This document shows, in pieces, positions 17,034 to 26,667 of a DNA stretch of 64,000 bases. The notes beneath the pieces were generated by a model. The model saw nothing but the letters and a program-made list of their open reading frames with translations. It was not told the origin of the DNA and did not search any database. Positions within the stretch are counted from its first letter, which is position 1. The number at the start of each line of letters is the position of its first letter. A program made the translations under genes and the position numbers. This stretch comes from Rubrivivax sp. (GTDB lineage: Bacteria; Pseudomonadota; Gammaproteobacteria; Burkholderiales; Burkholderiaceae_C), in the NCBI GenBank assembly GCA_019635315.1, contig JAHBZT010000006.1:1-64000 (forward strand), in the 5' to 3' direction.

Positions 17034-18017
17034 TCAGAACCAGAAGCGAACGCCGGCCACGACGCGGGTGTCGCGCGTGGGGCGGCCGTCGGCCCGTGCG
17101 ATGTCGGCGGTCTCGCCGAAGCCGCCGGCCCATTCGACGCCCACGTAGGGCGCGAACTGGCGCGTGAACTCGTAGCGCAGGCGCAGGCCGGCGCTGACGC
17201 TGGACAGGCCCTTGCCGATCTCGTTGGCCGGGTCGCTCTTGCCGTAGGCGGCCAGTTCCACGCTCGGCTGCAGGATCAGCTTCTGGGTCAGCAGGAGCTC
17301 GTACTCGGCGCTCAGACGCAGCGCGGTCCGGCCACCGTCACCGACGTAGGCGGTGGCGTCGACCTCGAACCAGTAGGGCGCCAGGCCCTCGATGCCGAAC
17401 GCCAGCCAGTTGCGTGCCGGGCCGGGGCCGGTGTCGTGGCGCAGGCCGAGCTGGCCGTCCCAGTAGCCGGCGATCGCGCGGCTCCAGAGCGCTTCGGTGC
17501 GGGACTCCTCGAGCTTCCCGCCGGCGATCTCGCCCTCGGCCTTGATGACCAGGCGGTTGTAGTCGCGCCCGTAGCGGGCCATCAGGTCGTAGGCGCCGGT
17601 CGTCTGGCCATCGCTGCGCTGCGCCTCGAACTTGTCGGCCAGGAAGAAGCCCGTGCTCTGCTCGTCGCCCAGGCGCAGCAGCCGTTCCTTCGAGATCAGG
17701 TAGGGCCCGGTGGTGAGGGTGTGGCCGCCGGCGTAGGCATGCGGGTCGCGCGCATCGGGCGGCGCCGAGCCGCCCTGCATCTGCATGTCCCCATGGTCCA
17801 TGGCCGCCATCGGCGCAGGCGGCTTGGGCTTGGCGGCGTTGTCCGCGCTCGCCGATGCGGCGGGCGGCGCGCTGCTGCCGTGACCGGCGTGACCCGCCGA
17901 TTGCGCCAGCACGGGTCCGGCGGTCAGCGCCGCGGTCAGCGCGGCGATCTTCAGTGTCGTGGGAAGGGTCAAGGTTCGTCCTGGTGTTCGTTGGGAGCCG
18001 GTGAGGGGGCGGTACAT
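17034..18017 (-). CDS. copB: CopB outer-membrane copper resistance protein (327 aa)
   Basis: CopB proteins are outer-membrane beta barrels that bind copper at a Met-rich N terminus. Here a signal peptide (LKIAALTAALTAGPVLA) is followed by a low-complexity linker with MAAMDHGDMQMQGG. The barrel then shows alternating strands and the final aromatic Phe (GVRFWF) typical of outer-membrane insertion. The ATG at 18017 is 8 nt after the copA stop, so the two are coupled. Length and order match standard copAB pairs. Confidence 0.9.
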   Translation of the reverse strand: MYRPLTGSQRTPGRTLTLPTTLKIAALTAALTAGPVLAQSAGHAGHGSSAPPAASASADNAAKPKPPAPMAAMDHGDMQMQGGSAPPDARDPHAYAGGHTLTTGPYLISKERLLRLGDEQSTGFFLADKFEAQRSDGQTTGAYDLMARYGRDYNRLVIKAEGEIAGGKLEESRTEALWSRAIAGYWDGQLGLRHDTGPGPARNWLAFGIEGLAPYWFEVDATAYVGDGGRTALRLSAEYELLLTQKLILQPSVELAAYGKSDPANEIGKGLSSVSAGLRLRYEFTRQFAPYVGVEWAGGFGETADIARADGRPTRDTRVVAGVRFWF

Positions 18018-18025
18018 GGCCTGGT

Positions 18026-19897
18026 TCACGAGATGACCACCTCGCGGAACATACCCTCGTGCATGTGCAGCATCAGGTGGCAGTGCCAGGCCCAGCGGCC
18101 CATCGCGTCGGCGGTGACGAGGAAGCTCACGCGCTGCGCCGGTTGCACCGGGATCGTGTGCCGGCGGGCCTGGAAGGCACCATCCGGCGTCTCCAGCTCG
18201 CTCCACACGCCGTGCAGGTGCATCGGGTGGGTCATCATCGTGTCGTTGTGCAGGATGATCCGCACGCGCTCGCCGTAGCTCATGCTCACCGGCGTCGACG
18301 AACCGAAGGCCAGCCCGTCGATGGACCAGGTGTAGCGCTCCATGTTGCCGGTGAGGTGCAGTTCGATCTCGCGCTCGGCGCCGCGCGGGTCCAGCGGCCC
18401 GCCGACGGTGTGCAGGTCCGCCAGCGTCAGCACGCGCCGGCCGTTGTCGCGCAGGCCGATGCCCGGGTCGTCGAGGTTGGTACGCGCCATGTCCACGCGC
18501 ATGTCGACACTGGGGCCGTACTCGGTGCGCGCGTGGCGCGCGGTGGTGCTCGGGCGCGCCAGCGGGTTGGCCGGTGCGGCGCCGTGCCCCATGGCGGCAT
18601 GGTCCATGCCGGACATCTTCGAGTGGTCCATCCCGGCCATGCCACCGTGGTTCATGCCCGACATGCCTGGCATCTTCGAGTGATCCATGCCGGCCATGCC
18701 GCCATGGTTCATCCCGGACATCGCGCCGTGGCCCATGCCAGCCATGGCACCGTGGTCCATGGATCCCATCATGTCGCCCATGGTCAGCCAGGTCACCGGA
18801 TTCGGCTGGGGCACGGGGGCCTGCAGACCGTCGCGCACGGCCAGCGTGCCGCGCGCATAGCCGGTGCGCTCCATCGACTGCGCGAAGATCGTGTACGCCT
18901 CGTCCTTCGGCTGCACGATCACGTCGTAGGTCTCGCCGGGACCGAAGCGGAACTCGTCCACCGTCACCGGCTCGACGTCGACGCCGTCGGCCTGCACGAC
19001 GCTGAGCTTCAGGCCCGGGATGCGCACGTCGTAGAAGGTGTTGGCCGCGCCGTTGATGAAGCGCAGCCGCACGCGCTCGCCGGGCTTGAAAAGGCCGGTC
19101 CAGTTGCCAGCCGGCGTGGTGCCGTTGGTCAGGTAGGTGAGCGTGCGTGCCGACAGGTCGCCCAGGTCGGTCGGGCTCATGCGCATCTGGTTCCACATGC
19201 GGCGCTTGTCGAGCGCGGCACCCAGGCCGTTGGCCGAGACGTCGCGGAAGAAATCCATCGCCGTCGGCTCGTTGAGGTTGTAGTAGTCGCCCTGGGCCTT
19301 GAGCTTGTGCAGCACGCCCAGCGGCTCGTCGGTCCAGTCCGACAGCAGCACGACGTGGTCACGCTGCGCCCGCGCCGCGCCACCGTCGCGCGGGTCGATG
19401 ACGATCGCGCCGTACATGCCGGTCTGCTCCTGCATGCCGGAGTGCGAGTGGTACCAGTAGGTGCCGCTCTGCTCGACCTTGAAGCGGTAGGTGAAGGTCG
19501 CCCCCGGCGGGATGCCGGCGAAGCTGATGCCGGGCACGCCGTCCATCTGGTAGGGCAGGATGATCCCGTGCCAGTGGATCGAAGTCGCCTCGCGCAGGCG
19601 GTTGGTGACGCGGATCGTGACCTCGTCGCCCTCGCGCCAGCGCAAGGTCGGCGCCGGGATCGAGCCGTTGATGGCGGTGGCCAGGCGCGGAGTGCCAGTG
19701 AAATTCACCGGCAGTTCGGCGATTTCCAGATTGAATTCGGTGCCGGACAGCACGGGGGTGGCACGGCGCGCGGCGGCGTCGGCGGCGGCACGGGCCGGCG
19801 TCAGCAGCGGCGACAGCCCGGCCAGCACGCCGCCGGCGGCCAGACCCTGGACGAAACGGCGGCGCGGCAGTGCAGCGAGGGACGATCGAGTGGTCAT
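18026..19897 (-). CDS. copA: CopA multicopper oxidase (623 aa)
   Basis: CopA is a periplasmic multicopper oxidase that oxidises Cu(I) to the less toxic Cu(II). A twin-arginine signal (RRRFVQGLAAGG) begins at residue 13. Cupredoxin domains carry HWHG, YHSHSGMQ, HPMHLHG and the C-terminal WHCHLMLHMHEGMF with the type 1 and trinuclear ligands. Between domains 2 and 3 (about residues 370-425) lies a long Met/His-rich insert built from GMDH and GMNHGGM units, a likely copper-binding loop. The ATG at 19897 was chosen because the Tat signal follows directly; a longer reading would displace it. It heads the leftward copper array opposite copRS. Confidence 0.95.
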   Translation of the reverse strand: MTTRSSLAALPRRRFVQGLAAGGVLAGLSPLLTPARAAADAAARRATPVLSGTEFNLEIAELPVNFTGTPRLATAINGSIPAPTLRWREGDEVTIRVTNRLREATSIHWHGIILPYQMDGVPGISFAGIPPGATFTYRFKVEQSGTYWYHSHSGMQEQTGMYGAIVIDPRDGGAARAQRDHVVLLSDWTDEPLGVLHKLKAQGDYYNLNEPTAMDFFRDVSANGLGAALDKRRMWNQMRMSPTDLGDLSARTLTYLTNGTTPAGNWTGLFKPGERVRLRFINGAANTFYDVRIPGLKLSVVQADGVDVEPVTVDEFRFGPGETYDVIVQPKDEAYTIFAQSMERTGYARGTLAVRDGLQAPVPQPNPVTWLTMGDMMGSMDHGAMAGMGHGAMSGMNHGGMAGMDHSKMPGMSGMNHGGMAGMDHSKMSGMDHAAMGHGAAPANPLARPSTTARHARTEYGPSVDMRVDMARTNLDDPGIGLRDNGRRVLTLADLHTVGGPLDPRGAEREIELHLTGNMERYTWSIDGLAFGSSTPVSMSYGERVRIILHNDTMMTHPMHLHGVWSELETPDGAFQARRHTIPVQPAQRVSFLVTADAMGRWAWHCHLMLHMHEGMFREVVIS

Positions 19898-19958
19898 GCG
19901 GTTCTTCTGCGGGTGGTCATCAACGGGCCGGAGTCTGCAAATCCGCAACGAACGAAGC

Positions 19959-20000
19959 CATGACGCCTTCATTACGATCACGTCATGTGTTTGTCATGTG
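19959..20000 (+). promoter_or_regulatory. Candidate CopR operator between copA and copR
   Basis: The 155-nt divergent gap holds a perfect inverted repeat, CATGACG at 19959 and CGTCATG at 19981. It also holds two direct copies of GTCATGTG (19982-19989 and 19993-20000) spaced 11 bp, about one helical turn. Tandem or inverted GTCAT-type sites are what an OmpR-family regulator such as CopR would be expected to bind. The role is inferred from position and symmetry. Confidence 0.5.
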
Positions 20001-20052
20001 CTGGAAAGCCGCGCCCGACTAGCCTCGGTCTGCACGAGGAGGACGAACGACC

Positions 20053-20725
<673 letters not shown>

Positions 20726-20736
<11 letters not shown>

Positions 20737-22210
20737 GCCCGTCCGCCGGCGGCCGTGGTCGCTGGCCCTGCGCATCACACTGGTGGTCAGCCTGACGATG
20801 TCGGCCGTCTTCGCGGCCAGCGCCTGGCTGGTGTCCCGGTCGATCGAGGGCCACTTCGAGGAGCTGGACTTCGGCGAGCTGCAGGCGGTGACGGACTCGC
20901 TCGGCCAGGCGCTGGCAGTGGCGGAGCCCGGCGGCGACGCTGCGGCGCATCGCGAACGGCTGGCCCAGGCGGTGGCGGGCCACCACGGCGTGTACTTTGC
21001 CGTCCTCGACGGCCGGGATCGACCGGTCTACGCGCGGGCGCCGGAAGCCCTGCTCGATGCCGCGCGGCATGCAGACCCTGCGCGACGGCTGGCGCCCGAG
21101 CACCTGACCGTCTGGACTCTCGACGCGGACACCTACCGCGGCGGGGTGGTCACCGTGGCGGACCACCGGGTCCTGGTGGCGGTGTCGACCGACGCGCACG
21201 AGCACTACCTGGCGCGGCTGCGTCAGGGCCTTTGGTGGGGGGCACTGGCGGCAACCGTGCTGGCGGTGCTGGCCGTGTGCATTGCGGTGCGCTGGGGCCA
21301 CGCCCCGATCCGGCGCATCGGCGCGAGCATGCGGGGCGTGACGTCCGACCACCTGGACCTTCGGCTGGATCCGGCATCCGTCCCGCCCGAACTGGCCCCC
21401 TTGGTGACGTCCTTCAACACCATGCTGGATCAGCTCCAGTCGAGCTTCGAACGCCTGTCGCACTTCTCGGCCGACATCGCGCACGAGCTGCGCACGCCGG
21501 TCACCAACCTGATGACGCAGACCCAGGTTGCGCTGTCCAAGGATCGTTCACTGGCGGCCTATCGGGAGGTGCTCTACACCGGGCTGGACGAAATGGACCG
21601 CATGCGCAAGATGATCGGCGACATGCTCTTCCTGGCACAGACCGAGAGCCCGCGGCGTCGGCTGCAGATCACGGAAGTCAGGCTCGACGCCGAGGTTCGG
21701 GCGGTGTTCGACTACTTCGAGGCCTTGAGCGAGGAGGCCGGGGTTGGCCTTCGGCTGAACCCCGTGCACGGCGGCGTGCCGCCCGCAACCGGCGACCGCG
21801 GCATGCTGCAGCGCGCGATCAGCAACCTGGTCGGCAACGCGCTTCACCACACCGCGCGCGGCGACACCGTCGTCGTGCGGCTGAGGGCCGAAGGCGGGTC
21901 GGTCCGCGTGGTGGTGGAGAATCCCGGCACTGCCATCGACCCAGCCCATCTGCCGCATCTGTTCGATCGCTTCTATCGCGTCGATCCTGCACGCCACCGC
22001 GAGGGAGAAGGCGCCGGACTCGGCCTGGCCATCGTCAAGGCCATCGCGGAGGCCCATGGCGGCACGGTCGGGGTCTCGTCGTCGGACGGTGTGAATCGGT
22101 TCTGGCTGCGATTGCCGGCTGCGGCGACGGCACCATCGCCGCACATCCTGTCAGCACCGGGTGCGCGCGGCGGCGCGCGTAGGGCCATCCCGCACGACTC
22201 GGAGGCATGA
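20726..22210 (+). CDS. copS: CopS sensor histidine kinase (494 aa)
   Basis: This is a heavy-metal sensor kinase of the CopS/CusS type. The first membrane helix ([20 protein letters not shown]) is followed by a periplasmic sensing region (about 40-160) and a second helix ([17 protein letters not shown]). The remaining domains are HAMP, the H box [17 protein letters not shown], an N box in [13 protein letters not shown], and a G box [15 protein letters not shown]. It phosphorylates CopR in response to periplasmic copper. It is immediately followed by the second cytochrome c paralog. Confidence 0.95.
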
Positions 22211-22211
22211 G

Positions 22212-22694
22212 ATGAAGACTGCGACGATGCTGGCCACTGCAGGCGTCGCCCTGGCGGCCCTGGGCGGCGCGGTCTGGTGGGCATCGAGCGACCACGCGGC
22301 CGAGAGCAACCAAGAACGCGCGGCGCTTCGGCCCGACGATTCACGGCTGACCGCCCGCGGGGCCTCAATCTACGCAGCGCAATGCGCGTCCTGCCACGGT
22401 GCGAACCTTCAAGGCCAGCCGAACTGGCGCGAACGCGGGCCCGACGGCCTGCTGCCCGCGCCGCCTCACGACGCCAGCGGCCACACCTGGCACCACCCGG
22501 ATGCGCTGCTGATCCGCATCACCCGCGACGGCGTGGCGGCAGTCGCCGGCGATCCCAACTACCGCACCGCGATGCCCATCTACCGTGGACTGATGAGCGA
22601 CGAGGACATCGTCGCCGTGCTGTCCTGGATCAAGTCACGCTGGCCAGAGGACGTGCGTGCCAAGCATGACCAGATCAACGCGCAGTCGCGCTGA
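22212..22694 (+). CDS. Membrane-anchored cytochrome c (160 aa)
   Basis: An N-terminal anchor (LATAGVALAALGGAVWW) is followed by a class I cytochrome c with CASCH and an axial Met in TAMPIYRG. It shares long blocks with the protein at 7548-8036 (GPDGLLPAPPHDASGHTWHHPD, IVAVLSWIKSRWP), so the two are clearly paralogs. It starts one nt after the copS stop, so it is probably co-expressed with copRS. The link suggests a redox role in copper detoxification, for example accepting electrons from Cu(I) oxidation; this is inference. Confidence 0.85.
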   Translation: MKTATMLATAGVALAALGGAVWWASSDHAAESNQERAALRPDDSRLTARGASIYAAQCASCHGANLQGQPNWRERGPDGLLPAPPHDASGHTWHHPDALLIRITRDGVAAVAGDPNYRTAMPIYRGLMSDEDIVAVLSWIKSRWPEDVRAKHDQINAQSR

Positions 22695-23114
22695 CAGTCC
22701 AGGTCGATCGACCGCTTCCGGGGGACGCAACCGGCGAGGCGGATGTCGCCATGGGGTCGGCACGACTCATCCGCGAGCGGCGGCTCCCGAGCGGCGAACC
22801 TCTAACGTCAGCTATCCGGCGGTGAGTTCGACGGGGCGGCCGTCGCAGCCCGACCCCGAAGAGACTTCCACCATCCCAATCCCATCGCTCCAAAGCTGCT
22901 GATCCCAAAGTCACCCCAGGCCACTTCAGGCCGTCCAAGGCCCGTCTCTGTCCTTGCCGAGAACATTTGGATTGCTGTGCCCAACCTGCCGTCAGCGCGC
23001 CGCCTCATGTATTGAGTTGCAGGCCCCGCATTCCAGGGGCCTCCGCGGGCCCAGCACCCGTGGCCGGCCGGTTAGCCTTCATCTCCCTTGGCAGCAGGCT
23101 CCACAACTTCGTCC
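22695..23114. other. Non-coding stretch with dispersed repeat copy A
   Basis: No gene is supported. The stretch contains a 94-bp sequence (22764-22857) related at roughly 80 percent to 24170-24263. The rest shows no clear structure. Confidence 0.5.
22764..22857 (+). repeat. Dispersed intergenic repeat, copy A
   Basis: Copy A aligns without gaps to 24170-24263. Shared blocks include TCCGCGAGCG, ACGTCAGCT, TCCGGCGG and GGGGCGGCCGTCGCAG. It has no coding potential. It brackets the PEP-CTERM gene together with copy B. Confidence 0.7.
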
Positions 23115-23834
23115 ATGCGTAGGCTCGCACCGTTCGTCCTCGCCGCGATCCTGGCCACCCCCGCTGCCCACGGGGCCCTCGTCTCCTACCGCTTCACCGC
23201 AACAACCATTGCGCTACAGGAGTTCGACGCGCCGGCCAACACCATCACGACCCCCGCTCAATCAACGTTTCCAGGATTCATCGTTGACGCGAGCTGGTCG
23301 ATCATTGGTACGGTGAGGTACGACACCGAGGCGCCTCTGGACTCATTTCAGTACTCCCTCTCGGGCGGCGGCGAGCACGTTCGATACAGGGCAGGGGCAG
23401 GCACCGGCATGACTTTCGCTTTCTCAGGTGGGGCTGGCGGGTTCGCCACGGGCGGAGACCACATCCTCGAGTTCGCCGACAACTCGTCTGTCCTTGGAGG
23501 CATGGACGCCTTCTACATCTCGGGCAGACCTTCACCCGATTCCAGCGGCTTGCTACGCGAGGCAAGCATTGTGTTTAACGATCCGAGTGGCTCGGCGCTC
23601 ACCGACTCTGAAATCTCTCCCTCCTTGTCCATGGAGGGGTTCGCCTTTCGACAGTTTGGCGCCTTGTGGATGCGCGACGACGGCAGCCGCCTTTGGGTTC
23701 TCGCGCCTGTGACGTCGTGGACGCAGGTCACGGACCCTACCGAGGTGCCAGAGCCGCCGGGTCTCGCACTCGCGGCCGCAGGACTTTGCATTGCTCTGGT
23801 CGTAGGGCGCAGACGCCGCTCGGGGGTGAACTAG
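23115..23834 (+). CDS. PEP-CTERM sorting domain protein (239 aa)
   Basis: A signal peptide (LAPFVLAAILATPAAHG) is followed by a beta-rich Gly/Ser-rich body. The C-terminal sorting signal is VPEPPGLALAAAGLCIALVVGRRRR, in which VPEP, a membrane helix and an Arg cluster are all visible. Such proteins are exported and processed by exosortase, usually in exopolysaccharide-producing Gram-negatives. The ATG at 23115 was preferred to the upstream ATG because it places the signal at the N terminus. It lies alone between two copies of a dispersed repeat and has no evident metal-resistance function. Confidence 0.85.
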   Translation: MRRLAPFVLAAILATPAAHGALVSYRFTATTIALQEFDAPANTITTPAQSTFPGFIVDASWSIIGTVRYDTEAPLDSFQYSLSGGGEHVRYRAGAGTGMTFAFSGGAGGFATGGDHILEFADNSSVLGGMDAFYISGRPSPDSSGLLREASIVFNDPSGSALTDSEISPSLSMEGFAFRQFGALWMRDDGSRLWVLAPVTSWTQVTDPTEVPEPPGLALAAAGLCIALVVGRRRRSGVN

Positions 23835-24292
23835 GGCCTCAGCGCCCTGCTTGAGCGCCGCGCGACGGCGGAGTCGGACGCACTCGCCGCCTTACACCGT
23901 AGGCGTCAACGGGCCGCCAGTGATTCCGAAGGCGGAACGACGCACCCAGTGATGAGCCCGCTGGAGTTCATGCCGAGGCTGGAGGCGCTGGCGCCGCGGC
24001 CGAGTCCGCAGCGTGCGGGATTGCTGCGTAGCTGCTTGGCACCAGCATCGGCTTCTGGCCGGGTCCCGGTGGCCACGAACGGCTGCTTCGCGGGAGCAGA
24101 ACCCAAGAGAGGCCGGTCCGAGCATCGGGCAGCTTTGGAGAAGGCCGACGGACGGGTTTGGGTCGAAATGACTCGTCCGCGAGCGACAGCTTCCAAGCAT
24201 CGAACCTCGGACGTCAGCTTTCCGGCGGCGAGTCCGAGGGGGCGGCCGTCGCAGCTCGACCCACAGCAGCCGGTGGTGCACTGAAGGACCGG
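23835..24292. other. Non-coding stretch with dispersed repeat copy B
   Basis: No gene is supported. The stretch contains repeat copy B (24170-24263), preceded by GGTTTGGGTCGAAATG. Several short frames are open but none has protein-like composition. Confidence 0.5.
24170..24263 (+). repeat. Dispersed intergenic repeat, copy B
   Basis: Copy B is related at roughly 80 percent over 94 bp to 22764-22857, in the same orientation. Both copies are intergenic and about 1.4 kb apart. Confidence 0.7.
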
Positions 24293-24775
24293 TCATTCCG
24301 GAGCCGAGCCGTGTCCGCGACGGCCGCGGCTGCCATGAGCCCCAGACACATGAGCGCTTGCCGACTTGGCACACGTCGGTGACGAAGCCTGCATCAGTTC
24401 GTTCAGGATGCCGCATTGCCCTGCATCGCGCACGCCGACGCACTGTTCGCGCAGCACCTTCAACTGTTTCTCCAGCTGGCGCAATTCGCGGATACGGGTT
24501 GCGACATGGCCGATGTGCTCGTCGAGCAGCGCGTTGACCTCGCCGCACTCCGCCTGCGGCGCGTCCTTGAAGCGCAGCAGCACACGGATCTCGTCCAGCG
24601 TCATGTCCAGCGACCGGCAATGCCGAACGAAGGCCAGCCGCTCGACATGCTCGGGCCCATAGATGCGGTAGTTGCCCTCGCTGCGCGGCGCCTGCGGCAG
24701 CAGGCCCTCGCGTTCGTAGTAACGGATGGTCTCGACCTGGGTCTGCGCCGCCAGGGCCAGTTCGCCGATCTTCAT
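24293..24775 (-). CDS. cadR: CadR/PbrR-type Cd(II)/Pb(II)-responsive MerR regulator (160 aa)
   Basis: This is a MerR-family regulator that twists its promoter to activate transcription on metal binding. The N-terminal winged helix (MKIGELALAAQTQVETIRYYE) is standard. The effector region has Cys77, Cys112 and Cys121 (AECGEV, QCVGVRDAGQCGIL), the three-cysteine set of the Cd/Pb-sensing subgroup. The C-terminal 25 residues are rich in His, Gly and Arg. It lies 16 nt below the YnfA-like gene. The matching operator is in front of the divergent CDF gene (25187-25217). Confidence 0.92.
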   Translation of the reverse strand: MKIGELALAAQTQVETIRYYEREGLLPQAPRSEGNYRIYGPEHVERLAFVRHCRSLDMTLDEIRVLLRFKDAPQAECGEVNALLDEHIGHVATRIRELRQLEKQLKVLREQCVGVRDAGQCGILNELMQASSPTCAKSASAHVSGAHGSRGRRGHGSAPE

Positions 24776-24791
24776 GGGACTTGTCCTTCCT

Positions 24792-25130
24792 TCAGACTTC
24801 CCCTCTGGGCTGCAGCGCGATGATCGCCATGCCGGCGAGGCAGATGACGCCACCGACGAGGTCCCATCGCGTCGGCACGACGCCATCGACGCGCCACAGC
24901 CAGAGCAGCGCGACGACGACATAGACGCCGCCATAGGCTGCATAAGTGCGGCCCGCAGCGCTGGGATGCAGGGTCAACAGCCACGCAAACGCTGCCAGCG
25001 ACGCTGCCGCCGGCAGCAGCCACCAGACGGGACGCCCCTGCGTCAGCACCAGCCAGGGCAGGTAGCAGCCGACGATCTCGGCAACCGCGGTGACGAAGAA
25101 CAGTCCGGTGACGCGAAGGAAGTCGAACAT
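24792..25130 (-). CDS. YnfA/UPF0060 family membrane protein (112 aa)
   Basis: Four membrane helices are visible ([75 protein letters not shown]). [10 protein letters not shown] and [12 protein letters not shown] are YnfA signatures. The family is related to small multidrug transporters; a drug or cation substrate is not established. It is probably co-transcribed with cadR from the region divergent to the CDF gene. Confidence 0.85.
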   Translation of the reverse strand: MFDFLRVTGLFFVTAVAEIVGCYLPWLVLTQGRPVWWLLPAAASLAAFAWLLTLHPSAAGRTYAAYGGVYVVVALLWLWRVDGVVPTRWDLVGGVICLAGMAIIALQPRGEV

Positions 25131-25186
25131 GGGTTGGGGCTCTCGACGTACGCGCAATGACGGCCAATGAATCGCAGCATAGCCGC

Positions 25187-25217
25187 TTGACTCTGGAGTC
25201 GCTACAGGGTTTCCAAT
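25187..25217 (+). promoter_or_regulatory. MerR-type promoter/operator for the CDF gene
   Basis: A -35 TTGACT at 25187 and a -10 TCCAAT at 25212 are separated by 19 bp, the long spacer diagnostic of MerR-family activation. The spacer region forms a dyad whose ends are ACTCTG (25190) and CAGGGT (25205). CadR is the obvious ligand. Direction is toward 25245. Confidence 0.75.
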
Positions 25218-25244
25218 GTTCGCATCGACACCCGAGAGCCCCTC

Positions 25245-25877
25245 ATGAGCGACTCCTGCTGCAGCCACGGCTGCGCCACACCTCAAGCGACCCAGAGCCC
25301 GCGCTACCGCCGCGTGTTGTGGGCCGCGCTGATCATCAATGCCGCCATGTTCGGCATCGAACTCGCCGGCGGGTTGCGCGCCGGGTCGGTGTCGCTGCTG
25401 GCCGATGCCGTGGACTTCTTCGGCGATGCGGCCAACTACGGTATCTCGCTGCTGGTGTTGGGCATGGCGCTGACCTGGCGGGCGCGGGCCGCGCTCTTCA
25501 AGGGCCTGACCATGGGCGCCTTCGGTGTGTTCGTGCTCGGCCGCGCCGCCTGGTCCGCCGCCACCGGCACCGTGCCCGAGCCGGTGACGATGGGTGCCAT
25601 CGGCGCCCTGGCGCTGTTGGCCAACGTGTCGGTGGCCGCGATGCTCTACGCCTGGCGCGAGGGCGACGCCAACATGCACTCGGTCTGGCTGTGCAGTCGC
25701 AACGACGCGATCGGCAACCTGGCGGTGATGGCCGCTGCGTTGGGCGTGTTCGGTACTGGCAGCGGTTGGCCCGACCTGGCCGTCGCCGCGGTCATGGGCG
25801 TGCTGGCCCTGACCGCCGCCCGATCAGTCATCCAGCAGGCCCGGGCAGAACTGCGCCCGGTGCCGGCGCACGCTTGA
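25245..25877 (+). CDS. CDF-type cation transporter lacking the C-terminal domain (210 aa)
   Basis: This is an inner-membrane cation diffusion facilitator that exports divalent metal in exchange for protons. The Cys/His-rich start ([10 protein letters not shown]) may bind metal. Six hydrophobic segments follow. TM2 has DAVDFFGDA and TM5 has [10 protein letters not shown], which supply the transport-site Asp residues. The protein ends right after TM6, so the usual cytoplasmic dimerisation domain of CzcD/ZitB is absent; this short form is common beside cadR. It is driven by the MerR-type promoter just upstream. Confidence 0.88.
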   Translation: MSDSCCSHGCATPQATQSPRYRRVLWAALIINAAMFGIELAGGLRAGSVSLLADAVDFFGDAANYGISLLVLGMALTWRARAALFKGLTMGAFGVFVLGRAAWSAATGTVPEPVTMGAIGALALLANVSVAAMLYAWREGDANMHSVWLCSRNDAIGNLAVMAAALGVFGTGSGWPDLAVAAVMGVLALTAARSVIQQARAELRPVPAHA

Positions 25878-25889
25878 GGGAGTCACACC

Positions 25890-26603
25890 ATGTCTGACGC
25901 GATGCACGGCCTGCTGACTGCGACGCCGCTGCTGGATGTTCACCACCCGGACATCGAGTCCCTGGTCGCCCGCCGGGGCTGGCGAACCCTGAGCCCCTAT
26001 GACCGCATCGGCGCCGTCTACGACTTCGTGCGCAACGAGATCGCCTTCGGCTACAACGAAGGCGACGAGCTTCCGGCATCCCGGGTCCTGGCCGACGGCA
26101 TCGGACAGTGCAACACCAAAAGCACGCTGCTGATGGCCTTGCTGCGCGCGGTGGGCGTCCCCTGCCGCTTCCACGGCTTCACCATCGACAAGCCGCTGCA
26201 GAAAGGCGCGATCACCGGCCTCGCCTACTGGCTGGCACCGCAACGCATCATCCACAGCTGGGTCGAGGTCAGCCTGGAAGGCCTCTGGATCGCGCTGGAA
26301 GGCTTCATCCTCGATGCACCCTACCTGGCCAGCCTGCAGCGCCGCTTCCCGCAGGCACGGCGCTTCTGCGGCTATGGCGCGGCCACGCCCGACCTGTCGG
26401 CGCCCGGCGTCGAATGGCGAGGCCAAGACACCTACATCCAGAAAGAAGGCATCGCCGACGACTTCGGCATCTTCGACAGTCCCGATGCCTTCTACGCGCA
26501 CCACGGCTCCAATCTGTCGGGCGTGAAACGCTGGCTGTACGAACGGGTCATCCGCCACCGCATGAACCGCAACGTCGCGCGCATCCGCGCCTCGAAGTGG
26601 TGA
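25890..26603 (+). CDS. Transglutaminase-like domain protein (237 aa)
   Basis: The transglutaminase/protease-like core shows the probable catalytic Cys in GIGQCNTKSTLLMALLRAVGVPCRFHGF, the His in RIIHSWVEV and the Asp in FILDAPYL. There is no signal peptide. The protein ends with a basic helix (RHRMNRNVARIRASKW). The gene follows the CDF gene after 12 nt, so it is co-transcribed, but a metal-related role is not evident. It could be a peptidase acting on an unknown substrate. Confidence 0.8.
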   Translation: MSDAMHGLLTATPLLDVHHPDIESLVARRGWRTLSPYDRIGAVYDFVRNEIAFGYNEGDELPASRVLADGIGQCNTKSTLLMALLRAVGVPCRFHGFTIDKPLQKGAITGLAYWLAPQRIIHSWVEVSLEGLWIALEGFILDAPYLASLQRRFPQARRFCGYGAATPDLSAPGVEWRGQDTYIQKEGIADDFGIFDSPDAFYAHHGSNLSGVKRWLYERVIRHRMNRNVARIRASKW

Positions 26604-26667
26604 AACTCCACCGCCCGGTCGCCTCGGACGCGACAAGGCCAAGCTTCTAGCCGATAGACTCTCATCC

